From NCBI RefSeq assembly GCF_004216955.1, contig NZ_SGXL01000001.1:372001-436000 (forward strand): a stretch of DNA of 64,000 nt, written 5' to 3'. Below are positions 1-8,373 of the stretch, one piece after another. The number at the start of each line of letters is the position of its first letter. Position 1 is the stretch's first letter. The notes beneath the pieces are model-generated. The model saw only the letters and a program-made list of their open reading frames with translations, was not told the DNA's origin and made no database searches. The translations under genes and the position numbers were made by a program. The DNA comes from Fictibacillus sp. BK138. Lineage in GTDB: Bacteria; Bacillota; Bacilli; Bacillales; Fictibacillaceae.

Positions 1-851
1 CTGGGCTTGAAGCGGTTAACCTCGCATGTCGTCTCGTCCAATCAGGTGCAGGAGACATTTATTTAGCAGGTGGTACTGAATCTGTGAGTACATCAATGTT
101 TCCAAAGAGAGCTCGTTTTTCTCCAGATTCAATAGGTGATCCTGACATGGGTGTTGGAGCTGAAAACGTAGCTGAAAGATACAACATAACCCGTGAGATC
201 CAGGATGAATATGCATTTTTAAGCTATAAGAGAACGATTGCTTCTATTGAACAAAATCGCTTTAAGAATGAACTTGTTTCCATTAAAGATATGCCTCCCA
301 TCGACGAAGGCATCAAGAGATTGTCTGTGATCGAAAGACTTATAAAAAGAGCAAAGCCTGCATTTAAAGAGAATGGGACGGTTACAGCTGCGAATTCGTG
401 CGGTTTAAATGATGGTGCCTCTATTGTACTCGTCATGAGTGAAGAAAAAGCGAAAGAGCTACAGCTTCCACCCAAATTAAAATTTATCGATGCAGTCACT
501 GCAGGTGTCGATCCAAACTTACCAGGAATCGGACCCGTTCCAGCTGTGAATACACTTATACAGCGGATGAACCTTTCTATTAGCGACATTGATGTATTTG
601 AACTGAATGAAGCATTCGCGTCCCAAGTTGTCGCGTCCGCTCAAGAACTTGGTATTCCGTGGAACAAGCTGAACAAAGGCGGGGGTGCGATTGCATTCGG
701 ACATCCTTATGGGGCGTCAGGAGCCATTTTAGTGACTTCACTGCTAAGGGAAATGACGCCACAGGACCGTTTTGGCATAACCACTTTAGGCATTGGCGGC
801 GGGCTTGGAATCGCGACACTATTTGAAAGGTGTGAGCAGTATGAATTTTAA
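1..851 (+). CDS. Thiolase (acetyl-CoA acyltransferase family), 5' end missing
   Basis: The reading frame is open from base 3 and enters the window just after the position of the nucleophilic cysteine (it begins GLEAV, which normally follows Cys-x-S). About 282 C-terminal residues are present. Family motifs seen are NEAFAS and GHPYGASG, which carries the catalytic His. The usual second catalytic cysteine in the C-x-GGG-x-G motif is replaced by glycine (LGIGGGLG). The family either condenses two acyl-CoAs or cleaves 3-ketoacyl-CoA. The stop overlaps the next gene by 11 bases, so it is the first of three co-transcribed genes with two MaoC-type proteins, suggesting fatty-acid or acyl-CoA metabolism. 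The exact substrate cannot be told. Confidence 0.9.
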   Translation, partial: GLEAVNLACRLVQSGAGDIYLAGGTESVSTSMFPKRARFSPDSIGDPDMGVGAENVAERYNITREIQDEYAFLSYKRTIASIEQNRFKNELVSIKDMPPIDEGIKRLSVIERLIKRAKPAFKENGTVTAANSCGLNDGASIVLVMSEEKAKELQLPPKLKFIDAVTAGVDPNLPGIGPVPAVNTLIQRMNLSISDIDVFELNEAFASQVVASAQELGIPWNKLNKGGGAIAFGHPYGASGAILVTSLLREMTPQDRFGITTLGIGGGLGIATLFERCEQYEF

Positions 852-1218
852 ACAGTGGGAAGAGGCAACAACACTGCCAGTTCCAATCAAGGTAACAGAA
901 GAACTCGTTCATGCTTACTATGAAGCGGCCAGCATCCCTAATAATGCTTCACAACACGTTCCGCCTGCTCTACCGATGATTTTTTATCAATATATTAATG
1001 TCCCGTGGTTTCAGGAGCAATCATTTATTCACAAAGATCAAGTGTTTCATTACGAACATCCTATCTCGATCGGAGACACACTTCAATGTACCGTTTCCTT
1101 GATTTCAGTTGAAAAAAGACGTCAATTTCTCGTTTTGCACCAAGAGCTTATTGGCAGAAACGAGCATAAAAACATAATATTTTTGGCAAAATCCACTCTT
1201 CTAAAGGAGGCGGAGTGA
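841..1218 (+). CDS. MaoC-like dehydratase, N-terminal-half type (FAS1-like dehydratase)
   Basis: 125 residues if started at ATG 841, which sits behind AAAGGTGTGAG and overlaps the thiolase stop. A longer in-frame start 48 bases upstream has no better ribosome site. The segment HVPPALPMIF followed by FHYEHPISIGDTL fits the hot-dog fold half that pairs with a MaoC subunit; it lacks the catalytic Asp-His of true hydratases. It is followed after 3 bases by the catalytic-type MaoC protein. The two probably form a heteromeric 3-hydroxyacyl-thioester dehydratase (inference from family arrangement). Confidence 0.7.
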   Translation: MNFKQWEEATTLPVPIKVTEELVHAYYEAASIPNNASQHVPPALPMIFYQYINVPWFQEQSFIHKDQVFHYEHPISIGDTLQCTVSLISVEKRRQFLVLHQELIGRNEHKNIIFLAKSTLLKEAE

Positions 1219-1221
1219 AAA

Positions 1222-1623
1222 ATGCTTTCTGATTCTATAAAAGCAGGTGACACACTCAAGCCTTTACATATAGAAGTAACAGAACAAATGGTAAAAAAAT
1301 ACGGGGAAGTGTCTGGAGACTTTAATCCAATTCATTTTGAAGATCGTGCTGCAAAAGAAAAAGGATTTCCGGCTAAAATCATTCATGGCATGCTTTCCAT
1401 GGCGATCGCATCTAACATCGTGGAACCATTTTTGCAGGAAGGCTATTGGGTAAAGTCGTATGAAATGAAGTTTCGAGCACCTGTTTTAGTTGGGGAGACC
1501 ATCACGATAGAAGGAACTATCGCATCTATGGAAAAAGAGTCGGCATCAATTGATATAGTCGTTTCAAGCCAGACTTATCCACAAGTAGCGAAAAGTAAAA
1601 TCCTGCTTCATGTGTATAAATAG
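1222..1623 (+). CDS. MaoC-like (R)-enoyl-CoA hydratase
   Basis: 133 residues with a strong ribosome site (AAAGGAGGCGGAGTG) before the ATG. The hydratase-2 signature is clear at residues about 32-56: SGDFNPIH, then GFPAKIIHGML, which supplies the catalytic Asp and His. The family hydrates trans-2-enoyl-CoA or dehydrates (R)-3-hydroxyacyl thioesters. It is the last gene of the thiolase-MaoC-MaoC unit, and a hairpin terminator follows 40 bases downstream. Length is normal for a single-domain hydratase. The physiological acyl chain is unknown. Confidence 0.85.
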   Translation: MLSDSIKAGDTLKPLHIEVTEQMVKKYGEVSGDFNPIHFEDRAAKEKGFPAKIIHGMLSMAIASNIVEPFLQEGYWVKSYEMKFRAPVLVGETITIEGTIASMEKESASIDIVVSSQTYPQVAKSKILLHVYK

Positions 1624-1629
1624 CCATAC

Positions 1630-1656
1630 TTATCCACATTATCAACATTATCCACA
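1630..1656 (+). promoter_or_regulatory. Two perfect DnaA boxes
   Basis: TTATCCACA occurs at 1630-1638 and again at 1648-1656, both in the same orientation, directly after the MaoC stop codon. Both match the DnaA-box consensus TTATNCACA exactly. Two further perfect copies lie at 2295-2303 and (inverted) 2400-2408. Confidence 0.6.
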
Positions 1657-1661
1657 ACTAC

Positions 1662-1703
1662 AAAAAACCGTCCTCTAACCAATTGGTGGAAGACGGTTTT
1701 TTT
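1662..1703 (+). terminator. Bidirectional rho-independent terminator
   Basis: AAAAAACCGTC at the left pairs with GACGGTTTTTT at the right, around an inner ACCAATTGGT palindrome. A- and T-tracts on both sides let it serve the MaoC unit on the plus strand and the DUF1659-DUF2922 pair on the minus strand. Confidence 0.8.
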
Positions 1704-1732
1704 ACGGTCGCTGAAGTCACTTATTTTATGAA

Positions 1733-1951
1733 TTAACCTAGGTCGATGTCACTCACTTCACGGTCAACGATACGCGCACCTTTTTTACTCGTATAGCTAC
1801 CGCCTGATGAAGTGAAGATGTTTTGGGCGATTACCGTGTCCATAGCAGCGTTAACAGCTGCTGGATCAACCGGTTCGATTGGTGCGTCCAAACGGACTGT
1901 CACCGTTTTGTTCTCCTGGTTAAGAAACTGCAATTCAAGTACTTTGGCCAT
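1733..1951 (-). CDS. DUF2922 family small protein
   Basis: 72 residues starting at ATG behind AAAGGAGGGATTTCG. The sequence MAKVLELQFLNQENKTVTVR and its ending in an Asp/Gly-rich tail fit the DUF2922 family of small Bacillaceae proteins, whose function is unknown. It follows the DUF1659 gene on the same strand with about 43 bases between, and the two are usually found together. No signal peptide or membrane segment is visible. Confidence 0.75.
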   Translation of the reverse strand: MAKVLELQFLNQENKTVTVRLDAPIEPVDPAAVNAAMDTVIAQNIFTSSGGSYTSKKGARIVDREVSDIDLG

Positions 1952-1994
1952 CGAAATCCCTCCTTTCCTCTATATTTTCCTCACAAATCAATCA

Positions 1995-2213
1995 TTACTG
2001 CTGAATCGCGAAGGAATCGTTACGTCTGATACCGACTAGCGGGTAAATCTGAAGTCCTGCAAGTGCAGTCGCAACGGCTTCAAGCTGGTCTGGAGTCGAT
2101 GTTGTTTTTACATGTGCGAAGTTTTTGTACTTCATCACCGGTTTGTTGTCTGCGTCTAAACCTCCGTCAAGCTCTAAGCGCATTGCGGAATCGATCAATG
2201 CTGCTGTAGCCAT
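1995..2213 (-). CDS. DUF1659 family small protein
   Basis: 72 residues from ATG 2213 (MATAALIDSAM). A GTG nine bases further upstream is in frame but lies inside the AAAGGAGGTGA ribosome site, so the ATG is preferred. The pattern AALIDSAMRLELDGG...KYKNF matches DUF1659, of unknown function. It is first gene of a two-gene unit with the DUF2922 protein. It is divergent from the small sigma factor gene, a neighbourhood shared by the SigO (YvrI) region of Bacillus subtilis relatives (recalled, not checked). Confidence 0.75.
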   Translation of the reverse strand: MATAALIDSAMRLELDGGLDADNKPVMKYKNFAHVKTTSTPDQLEAVATALAGLQIYPLVGIRRNDSFAIQQ

Positions 2214-2564
2214 GTACCTCACCTCCTTTCACTTCATAAGTTCCAGAGAAGAAAAGGAAAGAGCCATCTGTATAAAATTTTTTCCATTCACTATTTATCC
2301 ACAACTGCGGCTGATTTACTCAAAAACACGAATGGTTTTTTCTGATATCGAGAATATCACACCGAAAACGTGTCGTAATTTGTCAGATGATCTTTATTCT
2401 GTGGATAACTTAATAAACGATTTTCTAACAATATTTTTCTTCTGATCCAAAACTGCGTTTAACTCTTGAAAAACGCTTCTTTGCTTCTCTTCAAATTTAA
2501 ATTTTATAGTGAGGGTACCGCGGAATTCCCCGAATGTGCGCACATTCCAAAAGGACGTATTCCC
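2214..2564. other. Divergent intergenic region with two DnaA boxes
   Basis: About 350 bases between the divergently transcribed DUF1659 gene and the sigma factor. It holds perfect DnaA boxes TTATCCACA at 2295-2303 and TGTGGATAA at 2400-2408 (opposite orientation), and a 16-bp palindrome near its right end. No further gene was seen. Confidence 0.55.
2532..2547. promoter_or_regulatory. Perfect 16-bp palindrome before sigma factor gene
   Basis: GAATGTGCGCACATTC is a perfect inverted repeat ending just before the ribosome site of the sigma factor gene. Its position suits an operator or an mRNA hairpin affecting translation. It does not match the Bacillus LexA box (GAAC-N4-GTTC). Confidence 0.4.
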
Positions 2565-3065
2565 ATGAAAGAAATGCCTTTCGAACAAATCGCTTCTATG
2601 TATGATCCACTAATCAAATCACAGATCAGTCTCTACCATCTAACGACTCATTTTGACCAATACTATCAAGCTGGCTTACTAGGACTCTGGAAAGCTTACG
2701 AAACCTTCGATCCTGAAAAAGGACAATTCTCCTCATATGCGTACCTGTTGGTCAGGGGCCGTATCCTTCAAGAGCTGAGAGGAGAGGCGAGACGGCAGGA
2801 GGCAGAAGAAATTCAGGATCCCCATGAATCGATGACCTTCCGTACTCTTTCTCATGAAGACACCATTCCTTTTTTAGAGGATGAAACAATGAATCTATAT
2901 TTAATGCACTTGACAGAGAACCAGCAGAGATGGGTGACACAGCGCGTTTTTCAGATGAAGAGTGAGGCGGAGGTCGCCGAGATGTACGGGGTTACCGTGT
3001 ATGCTGTGAAATCGTGGAGAAAATCAGCAATCAAGAGGCTTCGGACGGTTTTAATTACCAATTAA
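2565..3065 (+). CDS. Small sigma-70 family sigma factor
   Basis: 166 residues from ATG 2565, preceded by AAAAGGACG at good spacing. A longer in-frame start at 2466 would run through the palindrome and is not favoured. Residues about 25-75 look like region 2 (YYQAGLLGLWKAYETFDP, then FSSYAYLLVRGRILQEL). The C-terminal 50 residues form a region-4 helix-turn-helix (VAEMYGVTVYAVKSWRKSA). There is no region 1 or 3. Such factors steer RNA polymerase to a small regulon. The nearby DUF1659/DUF2922 pair makes it a plausible target or partner. No anti-sigma gene is adjacent. Confidence 0.75.
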   Translation: MKEMPFEQIASMYDPLIKSQISLYHLTTHFDQYYQAGLLGLWKAYETFDPEKGQFSSYAYLLVRGRILQELRGEARRQEAEEIQDPHESMTFRTLSHEDTIPFLEDETMNLYLMHLTENQQRWVTQRVFQMKSEAEVAEMYGVTVYAVKSWRKSAIKRLRTVLITN

Positions 3066-3259
3066 AATGTAACTTTCTTACTACGCAATTTGATGGATAT
3101 AATTCTATAATTAGGGTATAGTAGAAAACTGTGGGTGTGAAATTCCTATATTACCCATCTTTACCAGTAGAGAAATAAGCTGATATTTTTTTAGAATAAC
3201 AGTGTAATAAGTTGGTAGGGAAAAGCTTATACATTTATTAAGAGGGGGACAACCAAACG

Positions 3260-4888
3260 ATGGAAACTCAAGTTAATCAGAGTACAGGCAGTAAGAAACG
3301 TCCGTTGATCATTGGGCTTGCACTTATCGCGATCATCGCGATCGGAGCAACAGCTTATGCAATGTTCATCGATCTATCACCGCGTGAACTTTATTTAAAA
3401 TCAGAACTGAACACGTTCAAAGCGATGAACGAGTCATTTGAAGACAGCTTTGGAGATGCATTAGCACTTTCAGAAAAGCAAATGAAAGAAGCATATAAGT
3501 CTGAAGCACGCGTTGGTGTAGAAATGGATCCGTCCATGTTTGGAGCGGGCGGAATGGAAGCGGCAATGATCGGTTCTATTCTATCTAACAGTGAGATTAA
3601 AATGACAACACAGCACGATCCTAAGAAAGAAGAAGGATCAGCTGACGTTGCACTTGTTTTGAACAATACAGACCTTGTAAAAGCTGAGTTTTACCAAAAC
3701 AATAAACAAACAGCATTAAGCGTACCTGCTGCTTACGATAAGCATGTATATTTCCCGAACAACAAGTTTGGCGATGTAATGCGCAAGTTCGATCCAGCGT
3801 ATGTTGGAATGGAAAAGCTTCAAAACTTCTTTAAAGCGGTTGAAGGCGACCTAAGTGAAGAAGCACGCGATGAAGCGTTCGAAGAGTTTGCAAAAGTTTA
3901 CGCAGACAGCGTGAAAGACGAAAACGTAACACTTAAAGAAGATGTTGACTTTAAAGGCGAAAAGCTTGATCAGTTAACGGTAGCTCTTTCTGAAAAAGAA
4001 ACAAAAACACTTTTAGTCAACTTTATTGAAAAAGTTGAGAATGAGGAAGAAATCATGAATGCACTAGCTGAGCAATCAGCATTGCAAGGCGGTTTCAACT
4101 TCGATATGACATCAACAGCTCCAATGGGCAAAGAAGATGCGAAAAAAGAAATCGAAAAAATGCTAGCTGATGCTAAAAAAGCAATCAATGAAGATCTAGA
4201 GATCCCTGGCGGCATGAAGCAAGTTGTGATTGTTGACGGCGATGATACAGTAGTAAGCCGCGACCTTTCTATGAAAATCGGCGCTAACGGCGAAGAAGCT
4301 GTTCCGATGAACTACAAGTCTGAAAGCTGGGAAAAGGGCGACGTATCGAACTCATCTTGGGTTCTGAACGCAGGTCCTGAAGGCGAAGCACTGCTTGTTG
4401 ATGTAAAAATGGAAAGTGAGCCAAAAGGCAAAGATGGCAAGAAGCGAGACATTAAAGCGAAATTTGAAGTGAACGAAAACGGTACAACAGAAGGTATCGG
4501 ATTCCATGTAAAAGGCGAAGGCACTGACAAGAAGTCTAACTGGACGATTCAACTTGTTCCAGCAGGTGAAGCTCCAATGGAACTACCTGATATGACGATC
4601 GAAATCGAGCATAAAGCAGACCAAAACCTTGATAAAGATTATGCGAACCACGATTACAAAGTAACATTGATCGGTAACGACCCTTCAATGGGTGACATCA
4701 ATGTTGGCTTGAACATCAAGACAAAAACAACATTCGGCGAAAAACTTAAGTTCCCTGAGTTATCTGAAGGAAAAGCAGTTAACGTTGCAGAGATGAGTGA
4801 CGCTGAAATGATGGGCATGATGTCTGAGATTCAACGCAACATCGAACAGTTTGTCGGTGAAAACGCTCAGATGCTCCAAGGAATGTAA
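3260..4888 (+). CDS. Membrane-anchored exported protein (DUF6583-like)
   Basis: 542 residues with ribosome site AAGAGGGGGAC. A short basic N-terminus is followed by one membrane helix (residues about 14-36, LIIGLALIAIIAIGATAYAM), and the remaining ~500 residues are hydrophilic and acidic, so the bulk should lie outside the membrane. The length and architecture recall the Bacillus DUF6583 family (tentative). No catalytic motif is seen. It is followed by its own terminator, then by an ABC-2 exporter; a functional link is possible but not shown. Confidence 0.6.
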   Translation: METQVNQSTGSKKRPLIIGLALIAIIAIGATAYAMFIDLSPRELYLKSELNTFKAMNESFEDSFGDALALSEKQMKEAYKSEARVGVEMDPSMFGAGGMEAAMIGSILSNSEIKMTTQHDPKKEEGSADVALVLNNTDLVKAEFYQNNKQTALSVPAAYDKHVYFPNNKFGDVMRKFDPAYVGMEKLQNFFKAVEGDLSEEARDEAFEEFAKVYADSVKDENVTLKEDVDFKGEKLDQLTVALSEKETKTLLVNFIEKVENEEEIMNALAEQSALQGGFNFDMTSTAPMGKEDAKKEIEKMLADAKKAINEDLEIPGGMKQVVIVDGDDTVVSRDLSMKIGANGEEAVPMNYKSESWEKGDVSNSSWVLNAGPEGEALLVDVKMESEPKGKDGKKRDIKAKFEVNENGTTEGIGFHVKGEGTDKKSNWTIQLVPAGEAPMELPDMTIEIEHKADQNLDKDYANHDYKVTLIGNDPSMGDINVGLNIKTKTTFGEKLKFPELSEGKAVNVAEMSDAEMMGMMSEIQRNIEQFVGENAQMLQGM

Positions 4889-4897
4889 TATATAATA

Positions 4898-4946
4898 AGA
4901 AGGACAGAGATAACTTAAGATAAAGTTGATCTTTGTCCTTTTTTTA
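4898..4946 (+). terminator. Rho-independent terminator
   Basis: AAGGACAGAGAT pairs with ATCTTTGTCCTT and is followed by a T-run, directly after the exported-protein gene. Confidence 0.8.
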
Positions 4947-4963
4947 AAGTCTGTATTTGGAAG

Positions 4964-5094
4964 AGTTGATTTCCGCTCCAGGTACTCGCTTTCCGCGGGG
5001 CGTGCGGTGAGCCTCCTCTGCGCTTTGCGCACTTAGGAGTCTCACCTGTCACCCTGATCCCGCAGGAGTCTCGCACCTTCTGCTCCAATCAACT
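4964..5094. repeat. Bacillaceae-type intergenic palindromic repeat
   Basis: About 131 bases, GC-rich against its AT-rich surroundings. The ends are AGTTGATTTCCGCTCC and GCTCCAATCAACT, which are inverted with respect to each other. Internally it holds GCTTTCCGCGGGGCG, GTGAGCCTCCT, GCGCTTTGCGC and CCCGCAGGAGTCTCGCACC. I recognise this as a repeat scattered in many Bacillaceae intergenic regions (from memory). No coding potential. Confidence 0.7.
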
Positions 5095-5173
5095 TATCAA
5101 CGAAGCTTTTACAAAAACAACAATCTATTAGAAAATAATCTTTTAAAACTTCTTACGCGAAAGGAATTATGAT

Positions 5174-6403
5174 ATGAGGCAAACGTTACTCATTGCCCAT
5201 TTGACGGTAAAATGCTGGCTGAAGCAGCCGATGCCGCTGTTCGCTATGATGCTCTTTCCGCTTTTATTGCTCGGCATCACGTATCTGGGCTTGAAGCCTC
5301 TTTTAGACGAGAAACAATGGGTCGAGCCTTTTGCTGTGGCAATCGTGGATGAAGATAACACGTTCGAAACGAAATTATTAATGAAACAATACGAAGAATC
5401 CGAAGAGCTGCAAGCTGTCCTTTCCTTTCAAAAAACAGATGGAAAGACAGCGAGTGAGATGCTCGCGGATAACAAGATCGCTGGAATGGTGATTGTGCCT
5501 GACGGGTTTACGAAAGGAATTCGTCGAGGTAAAAATATTCCTGTTACGGTAATAGGGAATCCAGAACGTCCGTTTCAAGCTGAGTTGCTGCAGCAAGTAA
5601 TGGTGTCGAACGCCAACTTAATCTCTGCCGCACAAAGTGGAGCAAACGCAGCTTTTCACTACTTGCGAAAAATGGGGTTGAGTTCTGAGGAATTTGCGAC
5701 TTACCGAGACGCAATTATTACCGATTTTACACTGCAGGCTCTGAACCGGAACAAAATCTACGAAACGGAAACGCTGAGTGCGTTTGGAGGCATTACACCT
5801 GTTGAGTTTTACAGTCTTTCAGGTGTGCTGATTCTGCTTTTAATCGGCGGCCTGTTTGGTATGAGCTTAACCGCGAGAAGTGAACAAACTGCATTAAGGG
5901 AGCGGCTTTCTCTTCAAGGAGTGAGGTCTTCCGTTTTCTTTTTCGGTAATATCATATCTGTATTTATGCTGCTCGTGATTCAAAGCGCACTTTTGATTGT
6001 GCTTTTTTATAGCGTGACAAAAACGTGGAGTTTACTCGCCACTATCATTCTATTAGCCTACTGTTTAGCCGTTTCTTCATTGTTTGCCCTTTGTCAGGAA
6101 CTTTTTCAGCGAAACGGTGCAAAATGGGGAGCGGGAATTCTGCTGGTAGTTGGAGTAACTACAACGAGTGGAAGTATATTGCCGTTATCATACTTACCAG
6201 AAATGTGGCGCAATGTGAGCTTTTTAAACGTACTGCTTCACACACATAACGGGTTAGTTGAAACGCTGTTTACTGGTGCGGACGAATGGAATCTGGTCGG
6301 CACATTAATTGGATTCTCCGTTGTTTTCTGGGTCTTCGGAATCCTGATAATCACGATAAAGAAGAGGTTGCCATGGTCTGGACAATTGCCATTACACGTA
6401 TAA
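5174..6403 (+). CDS. ABC-2 type transporter permease
   Basis: 409 residues with AAAGGAATT before the ATG. The architecture is that of ABC-2/YhgE-type permeases: one N-terminal membrane helix (residues about 16-36), a long extracellular segment to about 215, then five or six membrane helices (from FYSLSGVLILLLIGGLFGM on). It forms one transport system with the next two genes: it overlaps the second permease by 31 bases, which in turn overlaps the ATPase. Likely an exporter of a drug, lipid or peptide; the substrate is not readable. Confidence 0.85.
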   Translation: MRQTLLIAHLTVKCWLKQPMPLFAMMLFPLLLLGITYLGLKPLLDEKQWVEPFAVAIVDEDNTFETKLLMKQYEESEELQAVLSFQKTDGKTASEMLADNKIAGMVIVPDGFTKGIRRGKNIPVTVIGNPERPFQAELLQQVMVSNANLISAAQSGANAAFHYLRKMGLSSEEFATYRDAIITDFTLQALNRNKIYETETLSAFGGITPVEFYSLSGVLILLLIGGLFGMSLTARSEQTALRERLSLQGVRSSVFFFGNIISVFMLLVIQSALLIVLFYSVTKTWSLLATIILLAYCLAVSSLFALCQELFQRNGAKWGAGILLVVGVTTTSGSILPLSYLPEMWRNVSFLNVLLHTHNGLVETLFTGADEWNLVGTLIGFSVVFWVFGILIITIKKRLPWSGQLPLHV

Positions 6404-7536
6404 AATTATTACTTCAAAGTCCGTGGAGCTGGGCAGGGCTTGTCATTTCTGTGCTTTTGCTCGGTTTCTTAGATCTGTCTGTTGAAAAAACAGCAAACGC
6501 AACGAAAATCCCCGTTGTGATTGTGGACGAGGACACATCTGAATATTCCGAGACCGTTATTGAACGTGTGAGCCAGAATCCAGCTGTTGCCGTTAGCGTG
6601 GTTGATCAAGAAGAGGCGCAAAACGAAATTGAAACGCAAAAAGCGGCGATCGGCTTTTTAATCCCAGAAGGATTTATGGAAAAAGTCCAAAAGAATGATG
6701 AAGACGAACTTGTGACGATGTGGCTTTCAACCGGAACCCTGTCACACGGCCTTGTCCGTGAAATTTTTGCAAGTGAAGTGAAGCGGTTATCGAGCAACTC
6801 TTATGGTGCCAATACCGTTTTAAAAACATATGGAAAAAGCGAGAAACTGGATGCGAAAGAACAGGCTTCCGTTTGGAAAGATGCTTGGGCGTACAGTGAC
6901 AAACACTGGAAGCCTGTGCCCCTGATGACAGTTGATTATAAGGTTGGTGCTACAAAAGAAAAAGCTCAATCCGTTGAAGATCAAGCAGTATCAATTTACG
7001 TACCTGGAATGCTAGTGATGCTTATGCTGTTCAGTTTTTTATGGAACAGCTGGCCGATCAAAGACCGGGATTCAGGAATGCGTTCAAGAGTGCCGTATTC
7101 CGTTGGTGGATTTTCGGTTTATTGGGGAGGTAATGCGCTAGGTGTGCTGATTCTTCAGCTCGAACTCCTGCTGCTGTTAGTCGGTTTTGGCTGGTGGAAA
7201 GGTGCACTCGTGGTTAATGCCTCAACCGTTATAGCATTGCTAGGATATATACTGTTTTTGAATGCTTTATCACTTTTGTTTGCTTATTTTGTTCATTCCA
7301 ACCGAACGTGGCAAGCGGTAACACTCTTTGTCGTACTCGCAACTTCACTCTTAAGCGGAACTTTTTTCCCAAGTGACGAACTGTCGAGCATTTTAGAAAA
7401 AGCAGCGCAATGGACGCCGCAATATTGGATCATCTCAGCTTTAAACCAAGAGACGCTCATGATTCCATTGGTGTTTGTTGGAATCAGCATCTTCTTATAC
7501 GGACTCTCAACAATGAAGGCAGGTGACAACGCTTGA
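6373..7536 (+). CDS. ABC-2 type transporter permease, second subunit
   Basis: 387 residues from ATG 6373 (MVWTIAITRIKLLL), preceded by AAGAAGAGG. An in-frame ATG 87 bases upstream lies deep in the previous gene and is unlikely. Same architecture as its neighbour: N-terminal helix, a large extracellular domain (VVIVDEDTSEYSETVIERV recalls the matching stretch of the first permease), then about six helices from residue 205. The two are paralogous and probably form a heterodimer. Confidence 0.85.
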   Translation: MVWTIAITRIKLLLQSPWSWAGLVISVLLLGFLDLSVEKTANATKIPVVIVDEDTSEYSETVIERVSQNPAVAVSVVDQEEAQNEIETQKAAIGFLIPEGFMEKVQKNDEDELVTMWLSTGTLSHGLVREIFASEVKRLSSNSYGANTVLKTYGKSEKLDAKEQASVWKDAWAYSDKHWKPVPLMTVDYKVGATKEKAQSVEDQAVSIYVPGMLVMLMLFSFLWNSWPIKDRDSGMRSRVPYSVGGFSVYWGGNALGVLILQLELLLLLVGFGWWKGALVVNASTVIALLGYILFLNALSLLFAYFVHSNRTWQAVTLFVVLATSLLSGTFFPSDELSSILEKAAQWTPQYWIISALNQETLMIPLVFVGISIFLYGLSTMKAGDNA

Positions 7537-8246
7537 TCACAGCAGAAAATCTATCAAAAAAGTTTGGACGTAAAGAAGTACTACAGGATATAAACTTTTA
7601 TATTCAAAAAGGGGAAATTGTTGGCGTTGTCGGCCCGAACGGTGCGGGGAAATCCACGCTTCTTAAAATCATTGCAACGCTCATGAGGGGTACAAGTGGA
7701 TCTATTCAAGTCGATGGTTTGGATACTAAAAAAGAGACGAAAAAGATTCGGGAAAAGATCGGATATGTACCGCAGGAAATCGCGGTGTATCACGAACTGA
7801 CGGCACGCGAGAATCTTCGTTTTTTTGCAAAGCTTGCTAAAAATTCATCTGAAGAAATCTGGATGAGAAGGTGTGAGGAATGGAAGTTGTCTGAACATCT
7901 TGATAAAAAAGTGAAGCACCTGTCCGGTGGAAATCAACGTAAGCTCAACATCTTGATCGCTCTCCTGCACAATCCTGAAATCTTGATACTGGATGAACCA
8001 ACAGTAGGAATCGATATTTCTGCAAAACAGGAGATCGTAAATGATCTTCGGCAGCTCGGAAGTGAAGGGAAGACGATTCTATATTCCAGCCATGACGCAC
8101 AAGAACTTGAGACACTATGCACTTCTTTCTTAATTTTAAAAGAAGGAGAACTGCTCTTTTACGGTTCAAAGCAAAAAGTAAGACAGTTTGGGTCAGTTGC
8201 ACAGTCTAAGAATTTTGCGGAGACGTTGGGTGAGATTGTTGGATAA
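7533..8246 (+). CDS. ABC transporter ATP-binding protein
   Basis: 237 residues starting at TTG 7533, which overlaps the TGA stop of the permease; AGGCAGGTGAC supplies the ribosome site. Walker A is GPNGAGKST (residues about 34-42), the signature is LSGGNQRKL and Walker B is LILDEPTVGID, all intact, with the switch His in YSSHD. It energises the two upstream permeases. A terminator follows directly. Confidence 0.92.
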   Translation: MITAENLSKKFGRKEVLQDINFYIQKGEIVGVVGPNGAGKSTLLKIIATLMRGTSGSIQVDGLDTKKETKKIREKIGYVPQEIAVYHELTARENLRFFAKLAKNSSEEIWMRRCEEWKLSEHLDKKVKHLSGGNQRKLNILIALLHNPEILILDEPTVGIDISAKQEIVNDLRQLGSEGKTILYSSHDAQELETLCTSFLILKEGELLFYGSKQKVRQFGSVAQSKNFAETLGEIVG

Positions 8247-8263
8247 ATGGAGTAGATAAAGTT

Positions 8264-8294
8264 GAAAAACCTGCATCTTCTGCAGGTTTTTTTA
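8264..8294 (+). terminator. Rho-independent terminator
   Basis: AAAACCTGCA pairs with TGCAGGTTTT around a short loop and is followed by a T-run. It closes the ABC-2 exporter operon. Confidence 0.85.
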
Positions 8295-8373
8295 TTTTTC
8301 CATAGACCAGAAAAAGAAATAATTGGTATACTTATTTGTGAAATGATTCACAACCTTATATAGGGTGGTTTTT

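Noticed and set aside
2532-2547. Palindrome as a LexA (SOS) box
   Set aside because: Half-sites GAAT...ATTC with eight bases between do not fit the Bacillus GAAC-N4-GTTC rule.
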